NCBI RefSeq assembly: GCF_900111245.1
Contig: NZ_FOGO01000006.1
Span: 248,001-312,000 of the forward strand
Source: Streptomyces qinglanensis
GTDB taxonomy: Bacteria > Actinomycetota > Actinomycetes > Streptomycetales > Streptomycetaceae
Length of the DNA: 64,000 bases
Reading direction: 5' to 3'
Shown here: piece after piece, positions 42,371 to 50,281 of the stretch
How positions within the stretch are numbered: position 1 is the stretch's first letter
Layout of the letters: every line of letters begins with the position of its first letter
The notes under the pieces: generated by a model
The model's database searches: none
Told to the model about the DNA's origin: nothing
The model's input: the letters and a program-made list of their open reading frames with translations, nothing else
Program-made: the position numbers and the translations under genes

Positions 42371-44370
42371 CAGGCTCCCCGCCGCACGGCCCGCTCCAGG
42401 CCGTCACCGTGCAGATAGCGGCCCAGTGCCGTGAGCGGGAAGACCATCCGGTAGAGGTGGTAGTTGATCGAGAAGTCCCACGGGAATCCGGTTCCGGTGA
42501 AGTGCGGCTCGTCCCAGTAGCCGTCCTCGCGCTGGGTGCTGGCCAGCCAGGCGATGCCGCGTTCGACGGCCTCGCTCTCCCGCTCGCCCGCGGCCAGCAG
42601 CGACATCAGTGCCCATCCGGTCTGCGAGGCCGTGGAGGTGCCGGTGCCGCTCCACCCCTGGTCGATGTAGGAGCGCAGATCCTCGCCCCAGCCCCCGTCG
42701 GGATTCTGCACGCGCTCCAGCCAGTCGACGGCGCGCCGCACGGCGGGGTGTGAGGTGGGGAGTCCGGCGGCGACCAGGGCCGGGACGACGGAGCCGGTGC
42801 CGTAGAGGTAGTTGACGCCCCAGCGGCCGAACCAGGAGCCGTCGGCCTCCTGTTCCGCCAGCAGCCAGGCGACGGCCCTGCGGGTGTGCGGGTCGTCCTG
42901 TCTGCCCTCGGCCGCCAGCATCTCGACCACATGCGCGGTCACATCGGCCGACGGCGGGTCGATGACCTCGCCGAAGTCGCAGAACGGCAGCCGGTTGGGG
43001 AACCCGCTGGTGTTGTCGACGTCGAAGGCGCCCCACGCGCCGTTGCCGGACTGCATGCCGAGGTTCCAGCGCACGGCACGTCCGATGGCGCGTTCGACCC
43101 GCTCGGGGTCGGGGTGCCGGATGCGGCGCAGCGCGAGCGCGACCTCCGCGGTGTCGTCGGTGTCGGGATAGTTGTCGTTGTGGAATTCGAAAGCCCAGCC
43201 GCCGGGTGTCAGCTGGGGACGGCGCACCGACCAGTCGCCGGGGCGGACGACCTGCTCGCCCAGCATCCAGTCGGCGGCCTTGACCAGCGCGGGATGGTCG
43301 CGGGGCAGTCCGGCGTCCGCCAGCGCGATGGCGGCCAGGCAGGTGTCCCAGACCGGGGACTGGCACGCCTCGACCATCCGGGTCCGCTCGTCGGGCCAGA
43401 CGGTGAAGCGGTCCAGCGACTCCAGCCCGGCGCGCATCACCGGGTGGTCGAGGTCGTAGCCGAGCAGCCGCAGCGCGATCAGCGAGTAGACGGCGGGCGG
43501 CTGGATACCGCCCCAGCAGCCGTCGTTCTCCTGGCGCTCGATGATCCAGCGGGAGGCGTCCTTGAGCGCCGCCCGGCGCAGTCGGCGGGGCGCCACCCTG
43601 CGGTAGGCGTGCAGGGCCCGGTCGATGCGCTGGAAGGCGCCGTCCCAACTGCTCAGCGGCGCCATCGGGGTGTGCGGCAGCGGGCGCGCCGGGTCCCGGT
43701 GCAGCTCGTCCAGGCCGAAGGGGGCCGGGTGGACGGGGCGGAAGGCGGAGACGACGGTGAGGGGCACGATGGTCTGCCGGGCCCAGCAGCCGAAGTCGTA
43801 GATGTTGAGCGGGACCCACTTGGGGAGGTAGATGATCTCCGGTGGCAGCTCCGGCAGGTCCTCCCAGCGCCACCAGCCGAACAGTGCCAGCCAGATCCGG
43901 GTGAAGACCCTGGTCTTGGCCACCCCGCCGTGTGCGCGTACCCACTCCGCCGCGCGGACCATGTGAGGGGCCTCGGGGTGGTCGCCGGCCAGCTTGAGCG
44001 CGACATACCCCTCGACGGTGGTGGACAGGTCGCCCGGTCCGCCGTGGAAGGTGGACCAGGCCCCGTCCTCGTGCTGCCGGGAGCGGATGAACCGGGCCGC
44101 GGCCGTGTAGGTCCTCTCGTCGCCGACGCCGAGGAACTCGCGCAGCAGCAGGTCCTCGGCGTCCATGGTGACGTTGGTCTCCAGGTCCCCCTTCCACCAC
44201 CCGGCCTCGTCCTGACGGGCGAGCAGATGCTCCACGGCGCGGGCCGCGGCGCGCTCCGCCGCCGCGGTGGCGCCGCCGCTCCGTGCGGGGTCCAGGACAG
44301 GGGAGTCGCGCTTGTGCTGCTTCGTTCCGGAGACGCCGGGTCCAGCGGGTCCGTCCGTCGTGGCTGTCAT
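42370..44370 (-). CDS. shc: squalene-hopene cyclase
   Basis: A 666-residue membrane-associated cyclase of the SHC family. Repeated QW-type motifs are spread over the chain (such as QEADGSWFGRWG and QNPDGGWGED), and the protonating DxDD is DTDD in YPDTDDTAEVALAL near residue 406. It converts squalene to hopene/hopanol, the committed step of hopanoid synthesis. The gene follows the polyprenyl synthase after 51 nt and is fused to hpnG by a one-base overlap. An N-terminal extension of about 25 variable residues precedes the conserved domain. Confidence 0.96.
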   Translation of the reverse strand: MTATTDGPAGPGVSGTKQHKRDSPVLDPARSGGATAAAERAAARAVEHLLARQDEAGWWKGDLETNVTMDAEDLLLREFLGVGDERTYTAAARFIRSRQHEDGAWSTFHGGPGDLSTTVEGYVALKLAGDHPEAPHMVRAAEWVRAHGGVAKTRVFTRIWLALFGWWRWEDLPELPPEIIYLPKWVPLNIYDFGCWARQTIVPLTVVSAFRPVHPAPFGLDELHRDPARPLPHTPMAPLSSWDGAFQRIDRALHAYRRVAPRRLRRAALKDASRWIIERQENDGCWGGIQPPAVYSLIALRLLGYDLDHPVMRAGLESLDRFTVWPDERTRMVEACQSPVWDTCLAAIALADAGLPRDHPALVKAADWMLGEQVVRPGDWSVRRPQLTPGGWAFEFHNDNYPDTDDTAEVALALRRIRHPDPERVERAIGRAVRWNLGMQSGNGAWGAFDVDNTSGFPNRLPFCDFGEVIDPPSADVTAHVVEMLAAEGRQDDPHTRRAVAWLLAEQEADGSWFGRWGVNYLYGTGSVVPALVAAGLPTSHPAVRRAVDWLERVQNPDGGWGEDLRSYIDQGWSGTGTSTASQTGWALMSLLAAGERESEAVERGIAWLASTQREDGYWDEPHFTGTGFPWDFSINYHLYRMVFPLTALGRYLHGDGLERAVRRGA

Positions 44371-44421
44371 CCCTTCTCCTTCCGAAGTGTCCGAGTGCTC
44401 GGAGCTGCGGGGGCGGGCGGC

Positions 44422-45603
44422 TCACCCCCGCCGTACGACGACGAAGTCGGCGAGCGCGGCGAACTGGTCGCGCACCCCGCCGGGCATCTCCACCGAGTCG
44501 AGCGCCGCCAGTGCCGTGGCGTGCTGGCGCTGGGCCTCCTGGGCGGTCCACTCGCGCCCGCCGGCCTCCTCGATCAGCGCGGCGCGCTCGGCGAACTCCG
44601 CCTCGTGGAAGTCCTCGAACTCCGCCTGGCTCTTCTTCGCGTCCTCGGTCATCAGCTTCGCGAGCCGCGCAGCGGCGGGCCCCTCGGAGCCGAGCGCGGC
44701 GGCCACCGGCAGCGACTTCTTGCGCTGCCGCAGGTCGCTCCAGGTCTGCTTGCCGGTGGCCCGCGGGTCGCCCCAGATGCCGAGCAGGTCGTCGACGGCC
44801 TGGAAGGCGAGGCCGAGGTGGTGGCCGTACGCCTCCATCGCGTCCGCCGTCCGGTCGTCGGCGCCGCCGAGGACCGCGCCGATGGAGGCGGCGCAGGCCA
44901 GCAGCGCGCCGGTCTTGTTGCCCTCCATCTCCAGGCACTCCTCCACCGTGACCCGGTCCCGGTGCTCGTAGGAGATGTCCTGTGCCTGCCCGTCGATGAG
45001 CTTCCGGGTCGCCATCGTCAGGCGCCGCGTGGCGCGCCCGGCCTCCGGGGTGCCCAGCTCCAGCAGTATCTCCCCGGCCAGCGCGAACAGTGCGTCGCCG
45101 ACCAGGATGGCCTGCGCGGGGCCGTGCACCTTCCAGACCGTGTCGCGGTGGCGGCGCTGTTCGTCGCCGTCCATCAGGTCGTCGTGCAGCAAGGAGAAGT
45201 TGTGCACCAGTTCGACGGCGACCGCGCCGGGCAGGCCGGTCTCCGGCGCGCCTCCGGTGACCTCGGCGGACAGCAGGGCGAGGGCCGGGCGTACCGCCTT
45301 GCCTCCCCCGGAGTCGGAGGGGCGGCCCTCGGCGTCGATCCAGCCGAAGTGGTAGGCGGCGACGGTGTCCATCGGCGGGGCGAGCCGCTCGACTGCCGCG
45401 CGCAGCTCGGGGGTGGCGAGTGTCCGCCCCCGCTCCAGCATCGCGCTCACGTCCCCGGGCCCGGCCTCTTCTCCCTGCACGCGCTCGTTCACGAGTTGTC
45501 GGTTCGGCGGGGTCACAGGGTCTCCTCTGTGCGGTGCTGTCGTGCCGGCTGTACGGATCCGGCCGGCCGGACCGGCCGGACCTGCTGTGTCAGTGGTGCT
45601 CAT
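44422..45603 (-). CDS. polyprenyl (farnesyl) diphosphate synthase
   Basis: A trans-prenyltransferase with the first Asp-rich motif HDDLMDGD (DDxxD) near residue 129 and the second DDLLGIWGD near 264. GGGKAVRPALALL near 98 matches the GKxxRP substrate motif. It should supply farnesyl diphosphate for squalene assembly by HpnCDE. The start is uncertain: ATG 45603 (393 aa) follows GGAAGGG and overlaps hpnE by 14 nt, while GTG 45516 (364 aa) follows a strong GAGGAG. Context makes the hopanoid role firm; chain length is inferred. Confidence 0.9.
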   Translation of the reverse strand: MSTTDTAGPAGPAGRIRTAGTTAPHRGDPVTPPNRQLVNERVQGEEAGPGDVSAMLERGRTLATPELRAAVERLAPPMDTVAAYHFGWIDAEGRPSDSGGGKAVRPALALLSAEVTGGAPETGLPGAVAVELVHNFSLLHDDLMDGDEQRRHRDTVWKVHGPAQAILVGDALFALAGEILLELGTPEAGRATRRLTMATRKLIDGQAQDISYEHRDRVTVEECLEMEGNKTGALLACAASIGAVLGGADDRTADAMEAYGHHLGLAFQAVDDLLGIWGDPRATGKQTWSDLRQRKKSLPVAAALGSEGPAAARLAKLMTEDAKKSQAEFEDFHEAEFAERAALIEEAGGREWTAQEAQRQHATALAALDSVEMPGGVRDQFAALADFVVVRRG

Positions 45604-47041
45604 GGGCCCTTCCTTCGGTGCCGGGGACCGGTTCCGCCCCGTGCGGACGGCCCAGTGAGGCGAGGGCCTCGTGCGCGGCGTTCGCTCCACTGCGTACCGC
45701 GCTCTCCATGGTCGCGGGCCAGCCCGTGGCGGTCCACGCGCCGGCGAGCTGGATGCCCGGAGCCAGGGTGCGCGCGGACGGGCGCAGCCGCCCCACTCCG
45801 GGCGCGGGGTCGAAGGTGGCGGTGCGCTCCCGGGTGACGAAGAAGTCCCGCACCCCGGCTCCCGCGGCTGCGGGAAGCAGCCGCTCCAGTTCCGGGAGGT
45901 ACCGCTCGCGGAGCGCGGCGACCGGCAGGCCGATCTCCTCGTGCGCGACCGACTGGGAGAGCGCGAGGTACTGGCCGCCGCCGGTGAGCCCGGAGGCGGC
46001 GGTGCGGTCGAAGACCCACTGGACCGGGGTGCCGAGCGCCGCGAAGAAGGGCCTGCGCAGCACCGTGCGGTCGTAGACCACATGGACGTTGAGGATCGGT
46101 GCGGTGCCGATGTCCAGCAGCCGGCCGGGGTCGGCGAGCGCTCCGGCGGGCAGCAGCCGGTACGCCTCGCGCTGGGGCACGGCGAACACCACCGTGCCCG
46201 CGGTCAGCTCGGCGGCTCCGCTGCCGCCCCGGTCGACGGTGACCCGCCAGCCGCCGTCCTCGGTGGGCGCGGGGTCGACGGCCTGCGCGCGGGTGCGCAG
46301 CAGGGTGCGCACGCCCGCCGCGTCCAGGGCCGCGCGGGCCAGGTCGTCGTGGATGTCGCCGAGCGGCACGTGCGCCCAGCCGATGTCCGCGGCGCCGGGT
46401 TCGGAGAGCAGGCCGGTCCGGAAGACCTTCGCCGCGAGCCCCAGCGACGCCTGCGGTGCGCGCGCGTTGAGGGTGGCGGTCCCCACCAGGTCCCAGAGCG
46501 CTTCGACGGCGCGCGAGGACTGGCCGTGCCGGTGCAGCCAGGTGCCGAAGTCGACGGCGTCCAGTGCGGGGTCGTCCGGGTCGAGCCCCTTGAGGGCGAG
46601 CGCCGCGCGGGCGACCGCGCCGCGCTCGGCGGCCGAGAGGTGCCGGTACCCGGCCAGGCTCGCGGCCAGGTGCAGCGGGACGGGCAGCGCAGTGCGGCGC
46701 AGCCGTGCGAGCCGCGGCCGGGTCCCGCCGACGTCGAGGACCGGCACGTCCAGCCGGTTCTGCAGCGGAGCCAGCCCGCGGGCACCGACCCGGTCCAGGA
46801 ACCAGCGGTAGGCGGTGCAGCAGCGCAGGTAGACGTGCTGGCCGTTGTCGACCGTCAGCGGTCCGGCGGCGGAGTCGCGCCGGAAGGAGAAGGCGAGTCC
46901 GCCCAGCCGGGGCCGGGTCTCCACCAGGGTGGTCTCCACCCCGGCTTCGGCGAGCCGCAGCGCCGCCGTCGTCCCGGCGAGGCCGCCGCCGAGGACCACC
47001 GCACGCCGCGCGGCGCCGGACCGCATCTCGTCCGCGGTCAT
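45590..47041 (-). CDS. hpnE: squalene-forming oxidoreductase (HpnE)
   Basis: A 483-residue FAD enzyme of the phytoene-desaturase-like family. The dinucleotide motif VVLGGGLAGTTAALRLAEAG lies at about 15-34 with RPRLGG after it, and the C-terminal FAD region LAGAWTATGWPATMESAVRSG lies near 430-450. With HpnC and HpnD it makes squalene from two farnesyl diphosphates, HpnE reducing hydroxysqualene. ATG 47041 follows GGGAGGAG; it starts 100 nt after hpnD ends. Confidence 0.93.
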   Translation of the reverse strand: MTADEMRSGAARRAVVLGGGLAGTTAALRLAEAGVETTLVETRPRLGGLAFSFRRDSAAGPLTVDNGQHVYLRCCTAYRWFLDRVGARGLAPLQNRLDVPVLDVGGTRPRLARLRRTALPVPLHLAASLAGYRHLSAAERGAVARAALALKGLDPDDPALDAVDFGTWLHRHGQSSRAVEALWDLVGTATLNARAPQASLGLAAKVFRTGLLSEPGAADIGWAHVPLGDIHDDLARAALDAAGVRTLLRTRAQAVDPAPTEDGGWRVTVDRGGSGAAELTAGTVVFAVPQREAYRLLPAGALADPGRLLDIGTAPILNVHVVYDRTVLRRPFFAALGTPVQWVFDRTAASGLTGGGQYLALSQSVAHEEIGLPVAALRERYLPELERLLPAAAGAGVRDFFVTRERTATFDPAPGVGRLRPSARTLAPGIQLAGAWTATGWPATMESAVRSGANAAHEALASLGRPHGAEPVPGTEGRAHEHH

Positions 47042-47141
47042 GGACGCTCCTCCCCCGGGCTGGGCGCGCCGGGCACGGCCCGCATCCGCTGGGACGCCCC
47101 GCCGGGGCCGCGGGTTGTCCGGCGCCCCGTGCGCAGCGGCA

Positions 47142-48134
47142 TCAGGCGGTCCACCGGGACGCCCGGCGGGAGACCAGCCGGGCGTCGAAGCCGGACAGTC
47201 CGCGCACCGCCACATACGCCTTCTCGTGCCCCGGCAGCGAGACGCGCCCGCGCAGCACGGCGGCGGGGTCCGCCGCGATGCGGTCCAGCAGGCGGTGGTA
47301 GATACCGGCCATGGCCGCGACGCAGGCGCCCGAGCGCCGGTCGAGCATCGGCAGCAGCCGGTAGCCCTCGGCGAACAGCGCGCGTGCGCGGCGTACCTCG
47401 AAGTGGACCAGCCCGGTGAAGTCGGCACCGGGCGGCACCGTGTCGGTGGTAAATCCCGCGGTACAGCCAAATTTCTCGAGATCCTCCGCCGGCAGGTACG
47501 TGCGTCCGCCCTCGGCGTCTTCCCGTACGTCGCGGAGAATATTGGTCAGTTGGAGGGCGAGCCCCAGGGTGTCGGCGTACTCGGAGGCGCGGGCGGATTC
47601 ATGTGCGCCGGGGACGGTTCCGAAGACCCCGAGCGAGAGCCGCCCGATGGCGCCGGCCACGCAGCGGCAGTACGCCTTCAGGTCGTCCCACGTCTCGTAG
47701 GAGGCGCCGCGGACGTCCATGAGCACGCCGTCGATCAGCTCGTCGAGCGCGTCGAGCGGGATCGGGAACCGTCCGGCGGCATGGCTGAGCGCGACCGCGA
47801 CCGGGTCGGTGTCGTCCCGGGGGATCCCGCGGTCCCTGATCCGCGCGAGCAGCTCCCGGGTCTCCTCCAGGCGCTGCCGCTTGGCCTCCGGGGGGAGTTC
47901 GCCGTCCCCGATGTCGTCGACCCGCCGCGAGAAGGCGTACAGCGCGGACATGGCGTGCCGTTTGGCGGCCGGCAGCAGCCGGATGCCGTAGGCGAAGTTG
48001 CGGGCCTGCTGCCCGGTGACGGCCTCGCAGTAGCGGTAGGCGGCGATCACCTGTGGGTCGAGGTGCTGCGCCGGGCCGGCCGCGGCCGGGTCCGCTGCGG
48101 TGGTTCTGCCGTTCGTTCCCACCGTTCCGGTCAC
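47142..48134 (-). CDS. hpnD: presqualene diphosphate synthase (HpnD)
   Basis: A 330-residue squalene/phytoene-synthase-fold enzyme. The two Asp-rich motifs are RRVDDIGDGE near residue 70 and LTNILRDVREDAEGGRTYLP near 192. HpnD condenses two farnesyl diphosphates to presqualene diphosphate. GTG start overlaps the hpnC stop by 4 nt, giving coupled production of the two synthase-fold subunits. Distinguished from HpnC by the RDVRED second motif and its place second in the operon. Confidence 0.93.
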   Translation of the reverse strand: MTGTVGTNGRTTAADPAAAGPAQHLDPQVIAAYRYCEAVTGQQARNFAYGIRLLPAAKRHAMSALYAFSRRVDDIGDGELPPEAKRQRLEETRELLARIRDRGIPRDDTDPVAVALSHAAGRFPIPLDALDELIDGVLMDVRGASYETWDDLKAYCRCVAGAIGRLSLGVFGTVPGAHESARASEYADTLGLALQLTNILRDVREDAEGGRTYLPAEDLEKFGCTAGFTTDTVPPGADFTGLVHFEVRRARALFAEGYRLLPMLDRRSGACVAAMAGIYHRLLDRIAADPAAVLRGRVSLPGHEKAYVAVRGLSGFDARLVSRRASRWTA

Positions 48135-49063
48135 CCCTCTCCTCGCAGGCTCGCCCAGGACTCGCGCAGGACACCGGCGGTGCCGGCCCGGGGAGCCCCA
48201 GCCAGTACGTCGTAGCGCGCGGAGCGCAGCGCGGCGGCCGCCGCGCGCCCGCCGCCGGTGAAGCCCGCGAGCAGCAGCCGGAGCCTGCCGCGCACGCTGC
48301 GCACCAGCGGTGTGCCCTCGTCCAGCAGGTCCAGGGCCCGCTCGGTCTCGTAGGCGATCAGTGCGCGCACGGAGGCGTTCGCGCTCGGGGCCGCGAGGTC
48401 GGCCTCGGTGACCCGGAAGCGGGCCATGTCCTCGGCCGGGAGGTAGATGCGGTCGCGGGCCAGGTCCTCGGCGACGTCCTGGAGGTGTTCGATGAGCTGG
48501 AGCCCGGTGCAGACCGCGTCCGAGTGACGGACCCGTTCGGGTGTCGTGGTGCCGGTGAGGGCGAGGACGAGGCGGCCCACCGGGTTGGCGGACAGTTCGC
48601 AGTAGCCGAGCAGCTCGCCGTAGGTGCTGTAGCGGCGGACCTTCTGGTCCTGCCGGTTGGCCTCGATCAGCGCGAGGAACGGCTCGGGGGTGAGGCCGTG
48701 GCGCCGGACCGTGGGCACCAGGGCGCGCAGCAGCGGGTGGCCCGGTCCCGGTGCATCCGAGGGGGAGCGGCCGGGAGCCTGCGCATGCGGCGTCGTGCCG
48801 GCCCAGGGCATGCCGTCGAACACCCGGTGCACGTCGGCCTCGAACGCGTCGAGCATGGCGAGCGCGTCGTCGGCCCGTTCGGGTGCCAGGCCGAGCGAGG
48901 CGGCGTGTGCCGGCGCGGCGGCGCCCAGGTCGCCGTCGCCGATGTCGTCGACGAGGCGTGCGTATCCGTAGACGGCCATCAGGTCGTTCCGCCAGGCGCG
49001 GGGCAGGAAGCGGGGCGCCACCGGAAAGTTCTCCGCTTCGGCCTTGGAGAGCACCGCGCTCAC
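48131..49063 (-). CDS. hpnC: hydroxysqualene synthase (HpnC)
   Basis: A 310-residue squalene/phytoene-synthase-fold protein. GTG 49063 is chosen because a strong GGAGGAGG stands 8 nt upstream and the family N-terminus (AVLSKAEAENFPVAPRFLPRAWRNDLM-like) begins here; GTG 49090 would add nine residues and has no good site. Asp-rich motifs are RLVDDIGDGD and HLQDVAEDLARDRIYLP. HpnC turns presqualene diphosphate into hydroxysqualene. First gene of the hopanoid operon. Confidence 0.92.
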   Translation of the reverse strand: MSAVLSKAEAENFPVAPRFLPRAWRNDLMAVYGYARLVDDIGDGDLGAAAPAHAASLGLAPERADDALAMLDAFEADVHRVFDGMPWAGTTPHAQAPGRSPSDAPGPGHPLLRALVPTVRRHGLTPEPFLALIEANRQDQKVRRYSTYGELLGYCELSANPVGRLVLALTGTTTPERVRHSDAVCTGLQLIEHLQDVAEDLARDRIYLPAEDMARFRVTEADLAAPSANASVRALIAYETERALDLLDEGTPLVRSVRGRLRLLLAGFTGGGRAAAAALRSARYDVLAGAPRAGTAGVLRESWASLRGEG

Positions 49064-49446
49064 GTGCGCGTCCTCCTCCGGGGTCACCACGTGCTGCCCA
49101 TGGCCATTGCCGTCACATCTCCGTTTCTACACCGCTGCACCAGAAGATCCTATTTCGGACACGCCGCACGCGCTGGCCTGCGGAAGCGGCCGTCGGTACA
49201 GGTGAGCCGATGCTCCGTTCGCCGGACTTACCGCGCATCAGCACCGAAACAGCTTACGCCGTACATCGACCGTGCGTGCGAGGGGTGACGGCGCACGGCC
49301 GGGGGCTCGGCACGACCGCGGGGCACCTCGGCCGGGGCGGCCGGACGCGGGTGGCGGCTGCGGGCGGCAGACGTGGGCGGCGGGCGGCTGCGGCGGCTTG
49401 ATCCGGTGCCGCGCCGCGCGCCGGGCGGCAGCGGCGCGGCCACCCG
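49064..49446. promoter_or_regulatory. upstream region of the hopanoid operon
   Basis: A 383-bp stretch with no credible gene. On the minus strand a -10-like TAGGAT lies at 49152-49147, about 84 nt upstream of hpnC, without a clear -35. The part next to the TetR gene (49300-49446) is a very GC-rich run of GGCGG repeats. The operon promoter probably lies at 49130-49260. Confidence 0.35.
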
Positions 49447-50166
49447 TCAGGAGGCGGCCAGTCCGGCGAGGACGTCGTGCAGCACCCGGTCGACGACGTA
49501 GCCGGACTCCTCCTCGGTCAGGGTGTCCAGGGGGCCGTCGAGGAAGAGCATGGCCGTGCCGTGGACCATGGCCCAGGCGCTCAACTCGGCGCCGGGCCGG
49601 CGGTCGGGGGCGATCAGGCCGACCGCGACCGCCTCGTCCAGGGTCTCGGTGAGCATCTCGAACGAGCGGGTGTCCCACCCCGACGCACCGCCGGCCTCGA
49701 TGACGGAGCCGTCCTCGGTGATGCCGACCTCGCCCAGGGCCTTGCGGCAGAAGGCCGTGCGGAAGAGGCCGGGCTCCTGTCTGGCGAAGCGGATGTAGCC
49801 GCGGCCCAGCGCCATCATGCGCCGCCGGGTGCCTTCCGGCCCCTCGCCGTGCACCTCGCGTCCGCCCGCCTCCATGCAGGCGACCAGGCGCTGCTGGCCG
49901 TAGTCCTTGACCGCGCCCAGCAGGTCCCCGTGGCTGTCGAAGTGCCGGTAGGCGGCGGTGGCCGAGACGCCGACCTTGCGGGCGGCCGCGCGCAGCACCA
50001 CGGCGTCCGGGCCCCCCTCGCCCGCCAGTTCGATGGCGGCCTGGATCAGCGCGTTGCGCAGGTCCCCGTGGTGGTACCGGCCCTTGTCGCGGCCGCCCGC
50101 CGCCCTGCCGGATGCCGCGGGGACGTCCCCCACTCCTCCGCCCGTCGCTTCGGTGTTCGCTCGCAT
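49447..50166 (-). CDS. TetR-family repressor
   Basis: A 239-residue TetR regulator. The helix-turn-helix runs about 31-77 (YHHGDLRNALIQAAIELAGEGG, then RAAARKVGVSATAAYRHFDSHGDLL). The C-terminal part is a ligand-binding TetR_C domain. It is transcribed away from an MMPL transporter gene, and a perfect palindrome sits between them, so it most likely represses the transporter and itself until a ligand binds. The ATG follows GGATGGA. Confidence 0.92.
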   Translation of the reverse strand: MRANTEATGGGVGDVPAASGRAAGGRDKGRYHHGDLRNALIQAAIELAGEGGPDAVVLRAAARKVGVSATAAYRHFDSHGDLLGAVKDYGQQRLVACMEAGGREVHGEGPEGTRRRMMALGRGYIRFARQEPGLFRTAFCRKALGEVGITEDGSVIEAGGASGWDTRSFEMLTETLDEAVAVGLIAPDRRPGAELSAWAMVHGTAMLFLDGPLDTLTEEESGYVVDRVLHDVLAGLAAS

Positions 50167-50189
50167 GCTTCCATCCTGCCCGATGTTGA

Positions 50190-50206
50190 CAGGAATAACA
50201 TTCCTG
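50190..50206. promoter_or_regulatory. TetR operator palindrome
   Basis: CAGGAATAACATTCCTG: 7-bp perfect arms around AAC, 24 bp upstream of the TetR start. A TTGACA -35 at 50186-50191 overlaps its left arm, and ATGTTGAC flanks it directly at 50183 and 50216. Repressor binding here would block the divergent promoters. Confidence 0.7.
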
Positions 50207-50281
50207 GCATCCTCTATGTTGACGCCGTGAACATCGGTGCGGCGCCGAACTCCCATTCCACTGCGCTCCCCGGGGGACGAC

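Noticed and set aside
42404..44938. Overlapping frame across the squalene-hopene cyclase and polyprenyl synthase genes
   Set aside because: Shadow of the cyclase in another frame of the same strand; its residues are Arg/Gly/Ala repeats without family match.
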